Shown here piece after piece: positions 6,429-14,725 of a DNA stretch of 64,000 nt. Location of the stretch: positions 409,085 through 473,084 of the forward strand of contig DATGLS010000045.1 in assembly GCA_035293985.1 (NCBI GenBank), in the 5' to 3' direction. This DNA comes from JAVDCA01 sp035293985 (GTDB lineage: Bacteria > Pseudomonadota > Alphaproteobacteria > Rhizobiales > Xanthobacteraceae). A program made the position numbers and the translations under genes. Each line of letters opens with the position of its first letter. Positions within the stretch are counted from its first letter, which is position 1. The notes below the pieces were generated by a model, which saw only the letters and a program-made list of their open reading frames with translations, did no database searches and was not told the origin of the DNA.

Positions 6429-8363
6429 GTGGCCATTGCGACGGCAAACGCCGTGACCACCGCACCCGACCACATCGTCTCGGCCTCCGAGCAAGCGGTC
6501 GTCGCCGGCGACGCCGGCCGGCCGCTGCGCTTCGGCCGCCTCGACGCCGTGCTGGCGATCGCGACCGAGGCCCCGGCCGCGATCCTGGTCGGCGTCGAGA
6601 TCCTCGTGCTGCTGATGGGCGTGATCTCGCGCTACGTCTTCGACCGCCCGCTCACCTGGACCGACGAGCTCGCCTCCGGGCTCTTCCTCTGGCTCGCCAT
6701 GCTCGGCTCGGTGATTGCGCTGCGCCGCGCCGAGCACATGCGGCTCGGCTTCGTGGTCGGCATCGTGCCATCGCGCTGGCGGGCGTTCCTCGATACCCTG
6801 GCCCTGATGGTCGTCGCCGTCTTCCTGCTGGCGATGATCACGCCGGCCTGGACTTACACCCAGCTGCAGTGGCTCATCATCACGCCGGCGTTGGAAATCC
6901 ACGACAGCTTCCGCGTGGCCGCCGTCGCGGTGGGCATGGCGCTGATGCTGCTGATCGTGCTGGCGCGGCTGATCGAGCGCGCCCGCCTGATCGACGCCGC
7001 CGCCGCGCTGGCGCTGATCCTCGTCGTCGCCGCCGCCCTGTGGCACCTGCGATCCGTGCTCACCGAGCTTGGCAACGCAAATCTCGTGATCTTCTTCGTC
7101 GGCATGGTGGCGCTCTGCGTGGCCTTCGGCACGCCTATCGCGTTCGCATTCGGCATCGCGACCCTTTCCTATCTCGCGCTCACCACGTCGGTGCCGCTCA
7201 CCATCATGGCGAGCCGCATGGACGAGGGCACCTCGAACCTGATCCTCCTCTCGGTGCCCCTGTTCGTCTTCCTCGGCCTGCTCATCGAAATGGCCGGGCT
7301 CGCCCGCGCGCTCGTCGATTTCCTCGCCGCCCTGGTCGGGCATGTGCGCGGCGGCCTCTCCTACGTGCTGCTCGGCGCCATGTATCTCGTCTCCGGCATC
7401 TCGGGCTCGAAGGCCGCCGACATGGCTGCGGTCGCGCCGGTGCTGTTTCCAGAAATGCGCCGGCGCGGCTCCAATCCGGGCGAGCTCGTCGCGCTCCTCT
7501 CCGCCTCCGGCGCCATGACGGAGACCATCCCGCCGAGCCTCGTGCTGATCACCATCGGCTCGGTCACCGGCGTCTCGATCGCGGGACTGTTCACCGGCGG
7601 GTTGCTCCCTGCCCTCGTCGCCGCCGTCGCGCTCGTCGTCGTCTGCCGCTTGCGCTCGCGCCGCGAGAACCTCGCCGGCGTCGTGCGCGCCCCCTGGCGC
7701 AAGGTTCTCTGGACCTTCGTGGTCGCGTTCCCGGCGCTTCTGCTGCCGGTGCTCATCCGCGCCGCCGTCGTCGAAGGCGTCGCGACCGCGACCGAGGTGT
7801 CGACGGTCGGCGTCGTCTACACGGCGGTGGTCGGCCTCGCCATCTACCGCTTCGTCTACGGCCGGTTCGACTGGCGCCGCCTCTATCCCGCGATGGTCGA
7901 GACCGCCTCGCTCTCAGGCGCGATCCTGCTCATCATCGGCACCGCCACCGCCATGGCCTGGGCGCTGACGCAGTCCGGCTTCTCGCGCGAGCTTGTGACG
8001 CTGATGCAGCAGGTGCCGGGCGGCCAGCTCGGCTTCCTCGCCGTCACCATCGTGGTGTTCATGATCCTCGGCAGCGTGCTCGAGGGCATCCCGGCGATCG
8101 TGCTGTTCGGCCCCCTGCTCTTCCCGGCCGCGCGTGCGCTGGGCGTACACGAGGTGCACTACGCCATGGTGGTGATCCTCGCGATGGGCATCGGCCTGTT
8201 CGCCCCGCCGTTCGGCGTCGGCTTCTACGCCGCCTGCGCGATCGGCCGCGTCTCGCCGGACGCCGCGATGGGCCGGGTGTGGCCCTATCTCGGCGCCGTG
8301 CTGGTCGCGCTCATCGTGGTCGCGCTGTTTCCCTGGCTGTCGATCGGATTTCTCGAGCGATGA
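6429..8363 (+). CDS. TRAP transporter fused small and large membrane subunits (DctQM)
   Basis: This 644-residue protein joins the two TRAP membrane subunits. Residues about 35-215 are the four-helix DctQ part (ISRYVFDRPLTWTDELA and the following helices). Residues about 220-644 are DctM, with some twelve membrane segments and the family motif SGSKAADMAAVAP. It is the ion-driven transport channel working with the receptor upstream. The GTG at 6429 lacks a clear Shine-Dalgarno site and a second GTG at 6453 is possible; translation may depend on the receptor message. Natural DctQM fusions are well known. Confidence 0.93.
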   Translation: MAIATANAVTTAPDHIVSASEQAVVAGDAGRPLRFGRLDAVLAIATEAPAAILVGVEILVLLMGVISRYVFDRPLTWTDELASGLFLWLAMLGSVIALRRAEHMRLGFVVGIVPSRWRAFLDTLALMVVAVFLLAMITPAWTYTQLQWLIITPALEIHDSFRVAAVAVGMALMLLIVLARLIERARLIDAAAALALILVVAAALWHLRSVLTELGNANLVIFFVGMVALCVAFGTPIAFAFGIATLSYLALTTSVPLTIMASRMDEGTSNLILLSVPLFVFLGLLIEMAGLARALVDFLAALVGHVRGGLSYVLLGAMYLVSGISGSKAADMAAVAPVLFPEMRRRGSNPGELVALLSASGAMTETIPPSLVLITIGSVTGVSIAGLFTGGLLPALVAAVALVVVCRLRSRRENLAGVVRAPWRKVLWTFVVAFPALLLPVLIRAAVVEGVATATEVSTVGVVYTAVVGLAIYRFVYGRFDWRRLYPAMVETASLSGAILLIIGTATAMAWALTQSGFSRELVTLMQQVPGGQLGFLAVTIVVFMILGSVLEGIPAIVLFGPLLFPAARALGVHEVHYAMVVILAMGIGLFAPPFGVGFYAACAIGRVSPDAAMGRVWPYLGAVLVALIVVALFPWLSIGFLER

Positions 8364-8405
8364 CGCGCGCGCCGTCCGATCAGGCGACGAGCTCGCCCTA
8401 GACGT

Positions 8406-10898
8406 TCACACCGCGTGCTGCAGCACGTTCCACTGCAGCGCGATCACCGCCGCATTGTAGAGCGCGTGGGTGATCATCGAGGCGGCGAGCATGCGGGTGC
8501 GTGCATAGACGACCGCGGTGCACAGCCCGAGGACGAACACCGGCACCACCGAGACGGGCGGATGCACGATGGCGAAGATCGCGGCACTGGCGAGCACCGC
8601 GCCGGCGGTGCCGAGCGTGCGTCGCATGCCGCCGAAGATCAGGCCGCGGAAGATGAACTCCTCGAAGATCGGCGCCGCGACCACGGCGAGCGCGCCGAGC
8701 CACAGCATGGTGGCGAGATCGGGCGTCGCAGTTGATTGACGAAATGCCGGAAACCACTCGAAGCTTCGCGCCGCCATCACGTAGGCAAACCCGAAGATCG
8801 CCGCCGCCAGCCCGCCGGCGACGCCCAGCAGCGCTGCGCGCGCAAGGCCTGGGCCGATGAGGCGCGGCAGGTCAGTCGTGCCGGCGCGCCAATAGGTGAG
8901 CCGCATCACGCCATAGGTGATGGCGCCGGCGCCGCTGTAGGCGATCCACACCATGGCGGGCGTCATGGTGTGGCCGTTGCCGAACGGCCGCTCGACGAGG
9001 CCGATCAGCGCCTGCAGCACGAAGAACATCAGCGCCGCGATCAGCCCGTCGGCGAGCGAGACACGCGCGGGCGGCGAGGCGGTGGGATCGAGCAGGTAGG
9101 GAAAGCGGTCGCGCGCCTTCTGCCACAGTGCGAGCGCGACCAGCCCGGTCAGCACCACCAGGGCGGCGCGCTGCCACATGCTGCTCGCATAGATCGCGTA
9201 GGCGTAGAACGAGGCGAGCAGCATGTAGATGTAGAGATAGGTCGGCCGTACCCGTTTCTGCACGTCCTGCTCGAGCGGATCGCAGCCGAATACGCCGAGC
9301 GCGGTGGCGATGACGGAGAAGATCGGCACGCCGGCCCCCACCACGACGGCGGCGCCGACGAAGGGGAGCGAGATGTCGCGCGCCAAGACAATGGCGATCG
9401 CGAAGATCGCCAGCGGGTAGGCGATCGCCAGGACGGCCCACAGCTTCGCCTTCGAGCGAAGCACCGACTCGAGCGGCTGCGGCACGCTGTAGAGGATCCA
9501 CAGCGCCTGCCCCTCGGTATTGAGCGTCTGGAACGCGGAGTAGAGCAGCGTATAGGCCGCAAGCCCGAACGCGATCGCGGCGAGGTTCGCCGGCCTGTCG
9601 ATCGCGGTCGCCAGGATGTTGGTGTGGACGTTGAGGAAGATCTGCACCCCGACGGTAATCAGCGGCAGCACCAGGGTCTGCGCCATGAAACTGTGGTCGC
9701 GGCTGAGCAGCCGCAGCTCGCGCCGCTGCACCGGCGAGAAGAGCCGCGCCGCGAGGCCGCCCGCCGCGGGCACGGCCGGATGCGCCGCCCCCGCGGGCCG
9801 GCGCACCGCCGCCTCGCGCACGCCGACCGCGACCACGCCACGCCGCATCTGCCGCTCGATGAGGAGAAAGCTGGCGGCGATCAGCCCCACGAGCTCGCCG
9901 GTCATCAGCCCGAACCACTGCGCGGCCGCGCCGACATCGGTGGCGGCAAGCGCCCTCACCGCGAGCCCGCCGGGCAGCCACGCGACCCAGTCGGGCGTGG
10001 CACCGGCCCAGCCGGCCACCAGCAGGTTGTCCGGCAGGCTCGCCGAGATCACGAGCAGCAGCGGCAACGGGCTTAAGATCGACACCACCGCGTGCAGGTT
10101 GCGCAGCCGCGAGGGCGCGAGCGCGAGCCGCAGGCCGGTGTCGACCAGCGTATGGACGCTTGCGACGAAGAGCAGCAGCGGAATGGTCAGCGCGATCGCG
10201 TAGAGCGGCGCCGTCCACGTGTGCCCGCAGCGCCATGCCATCACGCCCAGGATCGGAGTCATCGCGATCATCGCGCCGAAATTGGTGAAAGCCCGCTCGG
10301 CGATGCGGCAGGCGATCAGCGTCGTGGCTGCGAGCGGCATGGTCACCAGCCACTCCAGCTCCCATTCGGTGCGCACGATCTCGCGGCTTGCCAGGGTGAG
10401 AAACAGCGCCGCCAGGATTGCGAGGCTGGCGAGGAAAGTCGCTCCTCGGATGGCGCCGGTGGGCCAGGCATAGCCCGGCGCCGGCCCCGGGTAGCGGAGG
10501 GCGGGCGCGGCGCGCGCGCTGCGGCCGCCGATACGTTCCGGATTGCCGGACGCCGGCGCGCGGGTCGCGCGGCCGGCGTCGGGATCCGGATTGCGGGCGA
10601 CGGTCGGATGCTGCAGCGATGCACGCGCCTCGGCGACCCGCATGGCCCGTTCCACATTCACGACGCTGTTGTAGGAAATCTGCCCGATCGCGATCACCAT
10701 GCTCACCCCGACCCACAGGCCGATGAGCCAGCCGGCGCGCATCTTGCGGGCCGTGCCGGTGCGCGTCTTTCGTCCCCAGCGGTGCCGATAGACCGAGACG
10801 ATCCGGTTCACCTGCTGGCGCAGGCGCAGGCGGACGAGCAGCCGTGCGGCCCGCAGGCCGCCGACGCCCGGCGGCGTGGTCTCGCTGGTCCCGATCAC
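8406..10898 (-). CDS. ABC-2 type permease fused to CPBP (CAAX-like) membrane protease
   Basis: This 830-residue membrane protein has two parts. The first roughly 600 residues are an ABC-2/NatB-like exporter permease with paired multi-helix blocks. The C-terminus is a CPBP/Rce1-type intramembrane protease with EEFIFRG near residue 746, a second His near 779 (AIVHPP) and a third near 811 (ITHALYNA). These are all the expected metal ligands, so the protease looks intact. The GTG start overlaps the ATPase stop (GTGA), giving translational coupling. The pair resembles Na+-exporter or peptide-processing exporters; the cargo is unknown. A transporter that also cleaves a membrane or peptide substrate is an inference. 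Confidence 0.85.
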   Translation of the reverse strand: MIGTSETTPPGVGGLRAARLLVRLRLRQQVNRIVSVYRHRWGRKTRTGTARKMRAGWLIGLWVGVSMVIAIGQISYNSVVNVERAMRVAEARASLQHPTVARNPDPDAGRATRAPASGNPERIGGRSARAAPALRYPGPAPGYAWPTGAIRGATFLASLAILAALFLTLASREIVRTEWELEWLVTMPLAATTLIACRIAERAFTNFGAMIAMTPILGVMAWRCGHTWTAPLYAIALTIPLLLFVASVHTLVDTGLRLALAPSRLRNLHAVVSILSPLPLLLVISASLPDNLLVAGWAGATPDWVAWLPGGLAVRALAATDVGAAAQWFGLMTGELVGLIAASFLLIERQMRRGVVAVGVREAAVRRPAGAAHPAVPAAGGLAARLFSPVQRRELRLLSRDHSFMAQTLVLPLITVGVQIFLNVHTNILATAIDRPANLAAIAFGLAAYTLLYSAFQTLNTEGQALWILYSVPQPLESVLRSKAKLWAVLAIAYPLAIFAIAIVLARDISLPFVGAAVVVGAGVPIFSVIATALGVFGCDPLEQDVQKRVRPTYLYIYMLLASFYAYAIYASSMWQRAALVVLTGLVALALWQKARDRFPYLLDPTASPPARVSLADGLIAALMFFVLQALIGLVERPFGNGHTMTPAMVWIAYSGAGAITYGVMRLTYWRAGTTDLPRLIGPGLARAALLGVAGGLAAAIFGFAYVMAARSFEWFPAFRQSTATPDLATMLWLGALAVVAAPIFEEFIFRGLIFGGMRRTLGTAGAVLASAAIFAIVHPPVSVVPVFVLGLCTAVVYARTRMLAASMITHALYNAAVIALQWNVLQHAV

Positions 10899-11653
10899 GG
10901 CACCGTACTCATGACGCCGTTCCCGACCTCGGCGTCGTCGTGCGTCACCTTGAGGAAGACCTCCTCGAGCGAGCCGCCGGGCACGAGCTTGTCCTGCAGC
11001 TCCTTGAGCGGGCCGACGGCGACCAGCGCGCCCTGGTCGATGATGCCGACCCGGCCGCACAGCCGCTCGGCCATGTCGAGGAGGTGGGTGGAGAGAAAGA
11101 TCGTCTTGCCGTGCGCCGCGCTCAGGCGGATGCGCTCCTGCACGTGACGCGAGGCGCGGGGGTCGAGGCCGTTGGTCGGCTCGTCGAGGATGAGCACATC
11201 GGGGTCGTGAATGAGCGCGCAGGCGAGCCCGAGCTTCTTCTTCATGCCGGTCGAGTAGTTGACGGCGAACTCCTCCGCCGCGTCCTCGAGCGCGAGCTCG
11301 GCGAGCAGCGCGGCCGCGCGCTTCTGCGCCTCCTCGCGCGGCTGGCCATGCATCTCGCCGACGAAGGCGAGGATCTCACGGCCGCGCAGGTAATCGTAGA
11401 AGACCGGGTTGTCCGGCAGGTAACCGACCCGCTGCTTCACGGCGACGCGATCGAGTTGGCAGTCGAGCCCGTCGATGACGATCGATCCCGCGCTCGGCAC
11501 CAGGATGCCCATCATCATGCGGATGGTCGTGGTCTTCCCGGCCCCGTTCGGGCCGAGAAAGCCGAACACCTCGCCTTTGTCGACCGTAAGCTCGAGCGCG
11601 CGCACGGCCGTGAACTCGCCGTAGACCTTGGTGACCTGGTGGAGCTCGATCAT
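10895..11653 (-). CDS. ABC transporter ATP-binding protein (exporter type)
   Basis: This 252-residue ATPase has a complete motif set: Walker A GPNGAGKT at 34-41, a degenerate signature STGMK at 134-138, Walker B VLILDEPT at 153-160, and the switch His in STH at 190. The signature and the overall sequence resemble NatA/CcmA-like subunits of ABC-2 exporters. It powers the permease-protease encoded immediately downstream (4-base overlap). Its own ATG overlaps the stop of the LLM oxidoreductase upstream (ATGA), so the three genes are translationally coupled. Confidence 0.95.
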   Translation of the reverse strand: MIELHQVTKVYGEFTAVRALELTVDKGEVFGFLGPNGAGKTTTIRMMMGILVPSAGSIVIDGLDCQLDRVAVKQRVGYLPDNPVFYDYLRGREILAFVGEMHGQPREEAQKRAAALLAELALEDAAEEFAVNYSTGMKKKLGLACALIHDPDVLILDEPTNGLDPRASRHVQERIRLSAAHGKTIFLSTHLLDMAERLCGRVGIIDQGALVAVGPLKELQDKLVPGGSLEEVFLKVTHDDAEVGNGVMSTVP

Positions 11654-12753
11654 TGCACGGCCTCACGCACGCCGAGCCGGACGAGGCGCGGCAATACTTC
11701 GTCGCAGAAATAGGGTACCTCGTTCAGGTAATTCACGAACGACACCGCGATGCCGCGCATCCCCGCCTTGCTGACATTGGCGAGTTCCTCGGCGACGCGG
11801 TCGGGCGTGCCCACATAAGGGTAGCCGCCGATGGCGTTGCCGGCGAAATACCGCCGCTTCCTGTCGTACTCGTCGCCCGGCACCGAATAGGGCGTGATGT
11901 CCTTCAACGCCAGCATGCCGTCGACCGCCCCCCAGTCGGCGTTCTCGATGATCGCGTGGTGGTAATAATTCTCGGCTTCCTGCTGCGTCGGACGACACAC
12001 CACCTGCCCGACCGTGAAGACCTCGATCTCGCGGCCGAGCGCGCGCGCCTGCCCCTTGATCTCCTCGACCTTGGCGACCGCGGCGTCGAGCGACACGCGC
12101 GAGGCCGCGTTGGCGGTGAAATAAGCGTCGCAGTTCCTGAGCGCGAAAGCCTGCCCGGTCGCCGACGAGCCCGCATTCATGATGATTGGCCGCGTGCCGC
12201 CGAACGGTTTTGGGAAGGCGCGCACCCCGTGCAGATCGAGATACTGGCCGGCGAAATCGAAGGTCCCCGGCTCGCTCCAGGCGCGCATCACCGCGTCGAG
12301 CCACTCCTGCGCAAACGCGTAACGCGCCTCGTGCTCGCGCTGATCGACCCCGAACATCTCGAACTCGCCGTCGTTCCAGCCGACCACCAGATTGAGCCCG
12401 AAGCGTCCCTCGCCGATATGATCGGCGGTGACGAACTCCTTGGCGGCGATCAGCGGATTGAATAGCGGCGCATGCACGGTGCCGAACACCGTGATGCGTT
12501 GGGTCGCCGCCAGCAGCCCCGCCGCCCAGGTCATGGTCTCGAGCGTCGTGCCGTGGAAATCGGTCGCGCCGCCATAGCCCTTCCAGCGCGCGATCGGCAG
12601 CATGAAATCGATGCCGCGCGCCTCCGCCAGGCGAGCGAGCGCGAGACACTCGGGCCAGCTCGCCGACCAGCGCTCGGGCACGCGCGTGGCCGAGCGGCCG
12701 GACGAGCAGTTGGCGCCGAACAGCCCGAGCTTGAGGCGATTATTGTTGAACAT
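11650..12753 (-). CDS. LLM-class flavin-dependent monooxygenase
   Basis: This 367-residue protein belongs to the luciferase-like monooxygenase superfamily and is close to the RutA/SsuD type. It begins MFNNNRLKLGLFGANCSSG. It includes GRFGLNLVVGWNDGEFEMFG, which shapes the FMN site, and PIIMNAGSSATGQAFA. Members use reduced FMN and O2 to cleave C-S or C-N bonds or open rings. The start at 12753 is preferred because an upstream ATG at 12810 lies inside a dispersed repeat. The binding-protein gene upstream suggests that the enzyme acts on an imported sulfonate or heterocycle. The reductase partner is not here. Confidence 0.88.
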   Translation of the reverse strand: MFNNNRLKLGLFGANCSSGRSATRVPERWSASWPECLALARLAEARGIDFMLPIARWKGYGGATDFHGTTLETMTWAAGLLAATQRITVFGTVHAPLFNPLIAAKEFVTADHIGEGRFGLNLVVGWNDGEFEMFGVDQREHEARYAFAQEWLDAVMRAWSEPGTFDFAGQYLDLHGVRAFPKPFGGTRPIIMNAGSSATGQAFALRNCDAYFTANAASRVSLDAAVAKVEEIKGQARALGREIEVFTVGQVVCRPTQQEAENYYHHAIIENADWGAVDGMLALKDITPYSVPGDEYDRKRRYFAGNAIGGYPYVGTPDRVAEELANVSKAGMRGIAVSFVNYLNEVPYFCDEVLPRLVRLGVREAVQ

Positions 12754-12805
12754 CGCGAGGCGGTCTTGCAGCGATGCGGTAGGCACGAATGCACTCCCCT
12801 CTGCG

Positions 12806-12905
12806 GTCATTGCGAGGCCTGCGCAGCAGGCAGACGCAATCTTGTCCCGCGAGCGCATGCATTCATGGGACGCGATTGCTTCGTCGATTTGCTCCCCGCA
12901 ATGAC
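12806..12905. repeat. Dispersed palindrome, family A (copy 1)
   Basis: The ends GTCATTGCGAG and CGCAATGAC, with an inner ACGCAATC / GATTGCTTCG pair, mark a roughly 100-base palindromic element. It separates the NMT1-like gene from the LLM gene on the minus strand. Copies recur at 34676, 46094 and, cut short, 63846. Confidence 0.75.
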
Positions 12906-12910
12906 GGGAT

Positions 12911-13939
12911 TCACTTCCGGTACGGCCCCAGCTCCTTCACCACCGCGTCGGCGAAGCTCGCGTCGAGCACCTCGTCGAGATTGACGGCGTCCTTGATCAA
13001 TCCCTGCGCGCGATAGAAGGCGAGATCATAGGCGAGGCTTTGCGCGTTGACGTGCCCGTCCGGATTGATGCCGGGCGGGGTGATCGCGCCATAGATCGCC
13101 GGCGACTTGATCGGCGTCGCCGCCGACAGGATGGCGATCACCTCGGCGGCGTTCGCTCCCGCGAGCCGGCCGTTCGCGAGCGCGCCGTTGTAGAAGCGCA
13201 CCGCGCGGATATAGGCGCGCATGAAACGGGTGGCCTCGTCGCGGTGCTTGCGGGCGAAATCCTCGGAGTAGAGCAGCACCGCGATCTGATGATCGGGCAG
13301 GATTTCATCGTCGGATTTGATCACGACCGCATCGCCGTTGCGCACCGCAACCGCCGGACCCGGCTCGACCGACGCCGACGCCTCGACCGACTTGTTCTTC
13401 AGCGCCACCACGTGATCGGGGAACGGCAGGTCGATCGTCTGCACGTCGGAGTATGCGAGCCCCACCGAGCGCAGCAGCGTGTTGAGCGTCGACGTATTGC
13501 TGACCCCGGGCGCGTTCATGGCGAAGCGCAGGCCCTTGAGGTCCTTCGGCGCACGGTACCGCCCGCTGTCGATCAGGTCCTTGCGTACGAGAATTTTCGT
13601 CGCGCCGTAGCCGGGCGGCGAGGAGGCCTTGTCGGCGACGATCCTGATCCGGATGCCGCGTGCGACCGCATTGTAGAGCGCAGCGCCAGCGGAGCCCGCC
13701 CCGGCGTCGAGCTCGCCGGTGCCGAGCGGCGCCACCATGTCGGAGGCCGAGCGGAAGTTGACGACCGTGACGTCGATGCCTTCGGCGCGAAAGAAGCCCT
13801 TGCGCTCGGCGATGTAGATCGGCGCATCACTGATCGTGCTCGCCGCGCCTACCCTGACGGTCTGCGCCGCCGCTGTTCCCGCCCAGACGGCAACGGCTGC
13901 TGCCGCGAGCGCCCGCCAAAATCCGCGCTTCATCGCCAT
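12911..13939 (-). CDS. NMT1/THI5-like (SsuA-type) substrate-binding protein
   Basis: This 342-residue periplasmic protein has a signal peptide at 1-25 (ending AAAQ), then the class motif TISDAPIYIAERKGFF. A GELDAGAGSAGAAL segment typical of nitrate, sulfonate, taurine and pyrimidine-precursor receptors follows. It should capture an aromatic, sulfonate or N-heterocyclic solute. Its cognate BPD-type permease and import ATPase are absent; the downstream ABC genes are exporter-like, so the operon is mixed. A repeat element separates it from the LLM gene, but all lie in the same direction. Confidence 0.88.
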   Translation of the reverse strand: MAMKRGFWRALAAAAVAVWAGTAAAQTVRVGAASTISDAPIYIAERKGFFRAEGIDVTVVNFRSASDMVAPLGTGELDAGAGSAGAALYNAVARGIRIRIVADKASSPPGYGATKILVRKDLIDSGRYRAPKDLKGLRFAMNAPGVSNTSTLNTLLRSVGLAYSDVQTIDLPFPDHVVALKNKSVEASASVEPGPAVAVRNGDAVVIKSDDEILPDHQIAVLLYSEDFARKHRDEATRFMRAYIRAVRFYNGALANGRLAGANAAEVIAILSAATPIKSPAIYGAITPPGINPDGHVNAQSLAYDLAFYRAQGLIKDAVNLDEVLDASFADAVVKELGPYRK

Positions 13940-14093
13940 CCCCGATCCGCCGACACGCGGCGTCGGAGAATCATCCGCGACGTCCGCGACGAGGTCAACA
14001 CGGGTGGCCGACGGCGTTCGTCTGTGAAGGATGATAGCGTTGCCCGCCGCATCGCGCCGCCTTTGCGACGCAATCCCGACTCGGCAACGTCGC

Positions 14094-14444
14094 TCAGCGC
14101 TTCGCCTTGCGGCCGGGCTTGGCGATCGCGAATTCTTCGAGCTTGTGCCCGGCCTTCATATATGCGCGCAGCCAGCGCGGGGTTGCGCCGCGGCCGGCCC
14201 AGGTTTCTTCGTGGTTCTTCGGATTGCGATACTTGGGGGGGACCTTGCGACCTTTGAGCTTGCTGCCGCGCGCTTTCCGTCCGCGTTTTGCGCCGCCGCC
14301 CGTCCCCAGGCCGAGGCCGTCGAGCGCCGCAAGCTTTGCCTCGAGCTCGCGCCGCGCCAACTCCGCTTTGCTCGAGATCATACGAACGACATTGTCGCGT
14401 AGCGCGACCAAATCATCGAATGACATTGAGGGTAGCTTCGCCAT
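14094..14444 (-). CDS. H-NS-family nucleoid-associated DNA-binding protein
   Basis: This 116-residue basic protein has an N-terminal helical dimerisation part (1-45), a Gly/Lys/Arg linker, and the H-NS DNA-binding domain. KYRNP (71-75) and TWAGRGATPRWL (81-92) are the expected conserved patches. GGAGAGGA precedes the ATG at 14444, which fixes the start. It probably binds A+T-rich DNA in the minor groove and silences acquired genes, as HvrA-like proteins do in alphaproteobacteria. It is monocistronic and divergent from the UbiD-like gene. Confidence 0.93.
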   Translation of the reverse strand: MAKLPSMSFDDLVALRDNVVRMISSKAELARRELEAKLAALDGLGLGTGGGAKRGRKARGSKLKGRKVPPKYRNPKNHEETWAGRGATPRWLRAYMKAGHKLEEFAIAKPGRKAKR

Positions 14445-14725
14445 TATTCCTCTCCAACGCTGAATAGCGGGACTGAATAGCGCGCCGATACATACCCTAT
14501 TTGACGCAGACGGCAAGCACCGTCGATGTGCTGTCGATATGCCGCCGACTCACGTCCCTCGCGTCCCACAACCGGCGCGCGGAACGTTCGATGAAATCCG
14601 CCCTCATGGTTGCGCGCAAAGGTCGCCGGATTGTGCTAGGGCAATTGTGAAAGGCGCGACTTTCAAGCCCGGGAACGAGATTGGAATGCGCGTAAAATCC
14701 TTGTTCATCCGGAGGTACGATTTTC

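Noticed and set aside
12754..12858. Longer start for the LLM monooxygenase
   Set aside because: The upstream ATG at 12810 and earlier codons lie within a dispersed palindrome and give no family-like residues or ribosome site.
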